This document shows positions 5,802 through 6,450 of a stretch of 6,450 bases of DNA, piece by piece (position 1 is the stretch's first letter; each line of letters begins with the position of its first letter). The notes under the pieces are model-generated. The model was not told where the DNA came from and searched no databases. It worked only from the letters and a program-made list of their open reading frames with translations. The stretch is from an uncultured Collinsella sp. GTDB lineage: Bacteria; Actinomycetota; Coriobacteriia; Coriobacteriales; Coriobacteriaceae. The position numbers and the translations under genes were made by a program. The DNA lies in contig CABRFW010000100.1 in the NCBI GenBank assembly GCA_902470265.1, positions 1 to 6,450 on the forward strand. Direction: 5' to 3'.

Positions 5802-6383
5802 ATGAGGGTCGTCAACGACTTTACATCGAAGACCGATGAGGGGACGTCGCGTCGCGGCTTTATGGCTTCGGGCCTGACTCCCTTTGGTGCCATGCCTCGC
5901 ATTGATTACATTTGTGCCAACGGGCTGTTCCGTCGGCACCTGGGCAACATTGCACAGTTGGAATCGGGGCGCATCTTCTGCCGCCACGGTATTGATCATC
6001 TGCTGGATGTCGCGCGCATTATGTGGATTAAGAATCTCGAGGAACAGCTCGAATTTGACCGCGAGGTCATTTACGCCACGGCGCTTCTTCACGATATCGG
6101 CAAAGATGAACAGTATGAATCGGGTATATCCCATGATGTTGCAAGCGAACGCGTCGCTGATGCGATTCTCGGCGGCATGCCCGATGATGTGGCGTTTGAG
6201 CCGGCCGATGCCGCAGCCATTAAGACGGCCATTCTGGGCCATCGAAAGCTGCGCGTGAACAGCCAACCGCTTGAGCGTCTGCTCTATGCAGCCGACAAAG
6301 CGTCGCGCGCCTGCTTTGCATGCCCCGCGCGCAATGCTTGCAACTGGAGCGATGATAAAAAGAACCTGTCGATTCGCGTCTAG
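5802..6383 (+). CDS. HD-domain phosphohydrolase encoded directly after folE
   Basis: Predicted metal-dependent phosphohydrolase of the HD superfamily, 193 residues, no signal peptide or membrane segment. The signature is complete: His62 (in RHGIDHLLDV), His97-Asp98 (ALLHDIGKDE, 94-103) and Asp165 (LLYAADKASR, 160-169); His111 in SGISHDVAS may be a further ligand. Near the end is a cysteine group, Cys171, Cys174 and Cys180 (CFACPARNACNW), followed by SDDKKN; similar Cys-rich tails occur, as I recall, in related HD proteins of anaerobic Firmicutes. ATG 5802 comes one base after the folE stop with only a weak upstream site (GGG 5791-5793), suggesting coupled translation. The first 30 residues look unconserved, and a later start (Met21 or Met31) cannot be excluded. 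The substrate is unknown; adjacency to folE suggests, without proof, a phosphorylated pterin or nucleotide. Confidence 0.85.
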   Translation: MRVVNDFTSKTDEGTSRRGFMASGLTPFGAMPRIDYICANGLFRRHLGNIAQLESGRIFCRHGIDHLLDVARIMWIKNLEEQLEFDREVIYATALLHDIGKDEQYESGISHDVASERVADAILGGMPDDVAFEPADAAAIKTAILGHRKLRVNSQPLERLLYAADKASRACFACPARNACNWSDDKKNLSIRV

Positions 6384-6411
6384 TTAGTTTACGCGGTCGG
6401 GGTTCTAAACG

Positions 6412-6417
6412 AAGGAG
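6412..6417 (+). promoter_or_regulatory. Ribosome binding site of the gene entering the right edge
   Basis: AAGGAG stands 9 nt before ATG 6427. It is the main support for the partial gene that follows; the 43-nt gap from the HD gene shows no terminator, so the operon probably continues. Confidence 0.65.
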
Positions 6418-6426
6418 ACGATCGCG

Positions 6427-6450
6427 ATGAGCAACAAGAAACTGCCCGAG
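6427..6450 (+). CDS. Start of an unidentified gene (first eight codons only)
   Basis: ATG 6427 behind a good AAGGAG site opens a frame reading MSNKKLPE to the window edge. Eight residues cannot identify a family. Position after folE and the HD gene makes another folate gene such as folP, folB or folK a reasonable guess, but this is context only. Confidence 0.6.

Noticed and set aside
5033..5902. 289-codon minus-strand frame opposite nrdG, folE and the HD gene
   Set aside because: It crosses three well supported plus-strand genes and has no family resemblance.
6421..6428. ATCGCGAT palindrome at the last gene's start
   Set aside because: Eight bases only, between the binding site and ATG; expected by chance.

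Overview
The window is a dense, almost entirely plus-strand stretch of bacterial housekeeping genes. It looks like an actinobacterium of the class Coriobacteriia, most likely Collinsella or a close relative. That call rests on the G/C-rich third positions, the actinobacterial order alr ... tsaE-tsaB-rimI-tsaD, one continuous reading frame joining TsaB, RimI and TsaD, and genes expected of an anaerobe (a radical-SAM NrdG). The genus is an inference; the window has no rRNA or other phylogenetic marker.

Region 1 (1-4265) is a tightly packed gene run: the 3' part of alanine racemase (alr), a family 4 uracil-DNA glycosylase, tsaE, and the 794-residue TsaB-RimI-TsaD fusion. Gaps are 8 and 12 nt, then a 14-nt overlap, and the run ends at a hairpin terminator (4240-4265). 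TsaE, TsaB and TsaD work together in making the t6A37 modification of ANN-decoding tRNAs. RimI acetylates the N-terminus of ribosomal protein S18. Alr supplies D-alanine for peptidoglycan, and the glycosylase removes uracil from DNA.

Region 2 (4266-4594) is the only sizeable non-coding stretch. It is more A/T-rich than the genes and holds a 15-bp motif in two near-identical direct copies (4382-4396 and 4416-4430), a possible -10 box, and a striking 22-bp near-perfect inverted repeat around a 40-nt loop (4496-4579). The repeat ends three bases before the ribosome binding site of the next gene.

Region 3 (4595-6450) carries nrdG (activase of the anaerobic ribonucleotide reductase, with no nrdD beside it here), folE (GTP cyclohydrolase I, first step of folate synthesis), an HD-domain phosphohydrolase starting one base after the folE stop, and the first eight codons of a further gene. 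The folE-HD pair suggests a folate operon continuing past the window end.

No defence system, mobile element with a transposase, CRISPR array, tRNA or rRNA was found. I do not see a wholly new multi-gene system. The items most worth following are the nrdG leader inverted repeat, the three-domain fusion, and the HD protein as a candidate missing step in the pterin branch.
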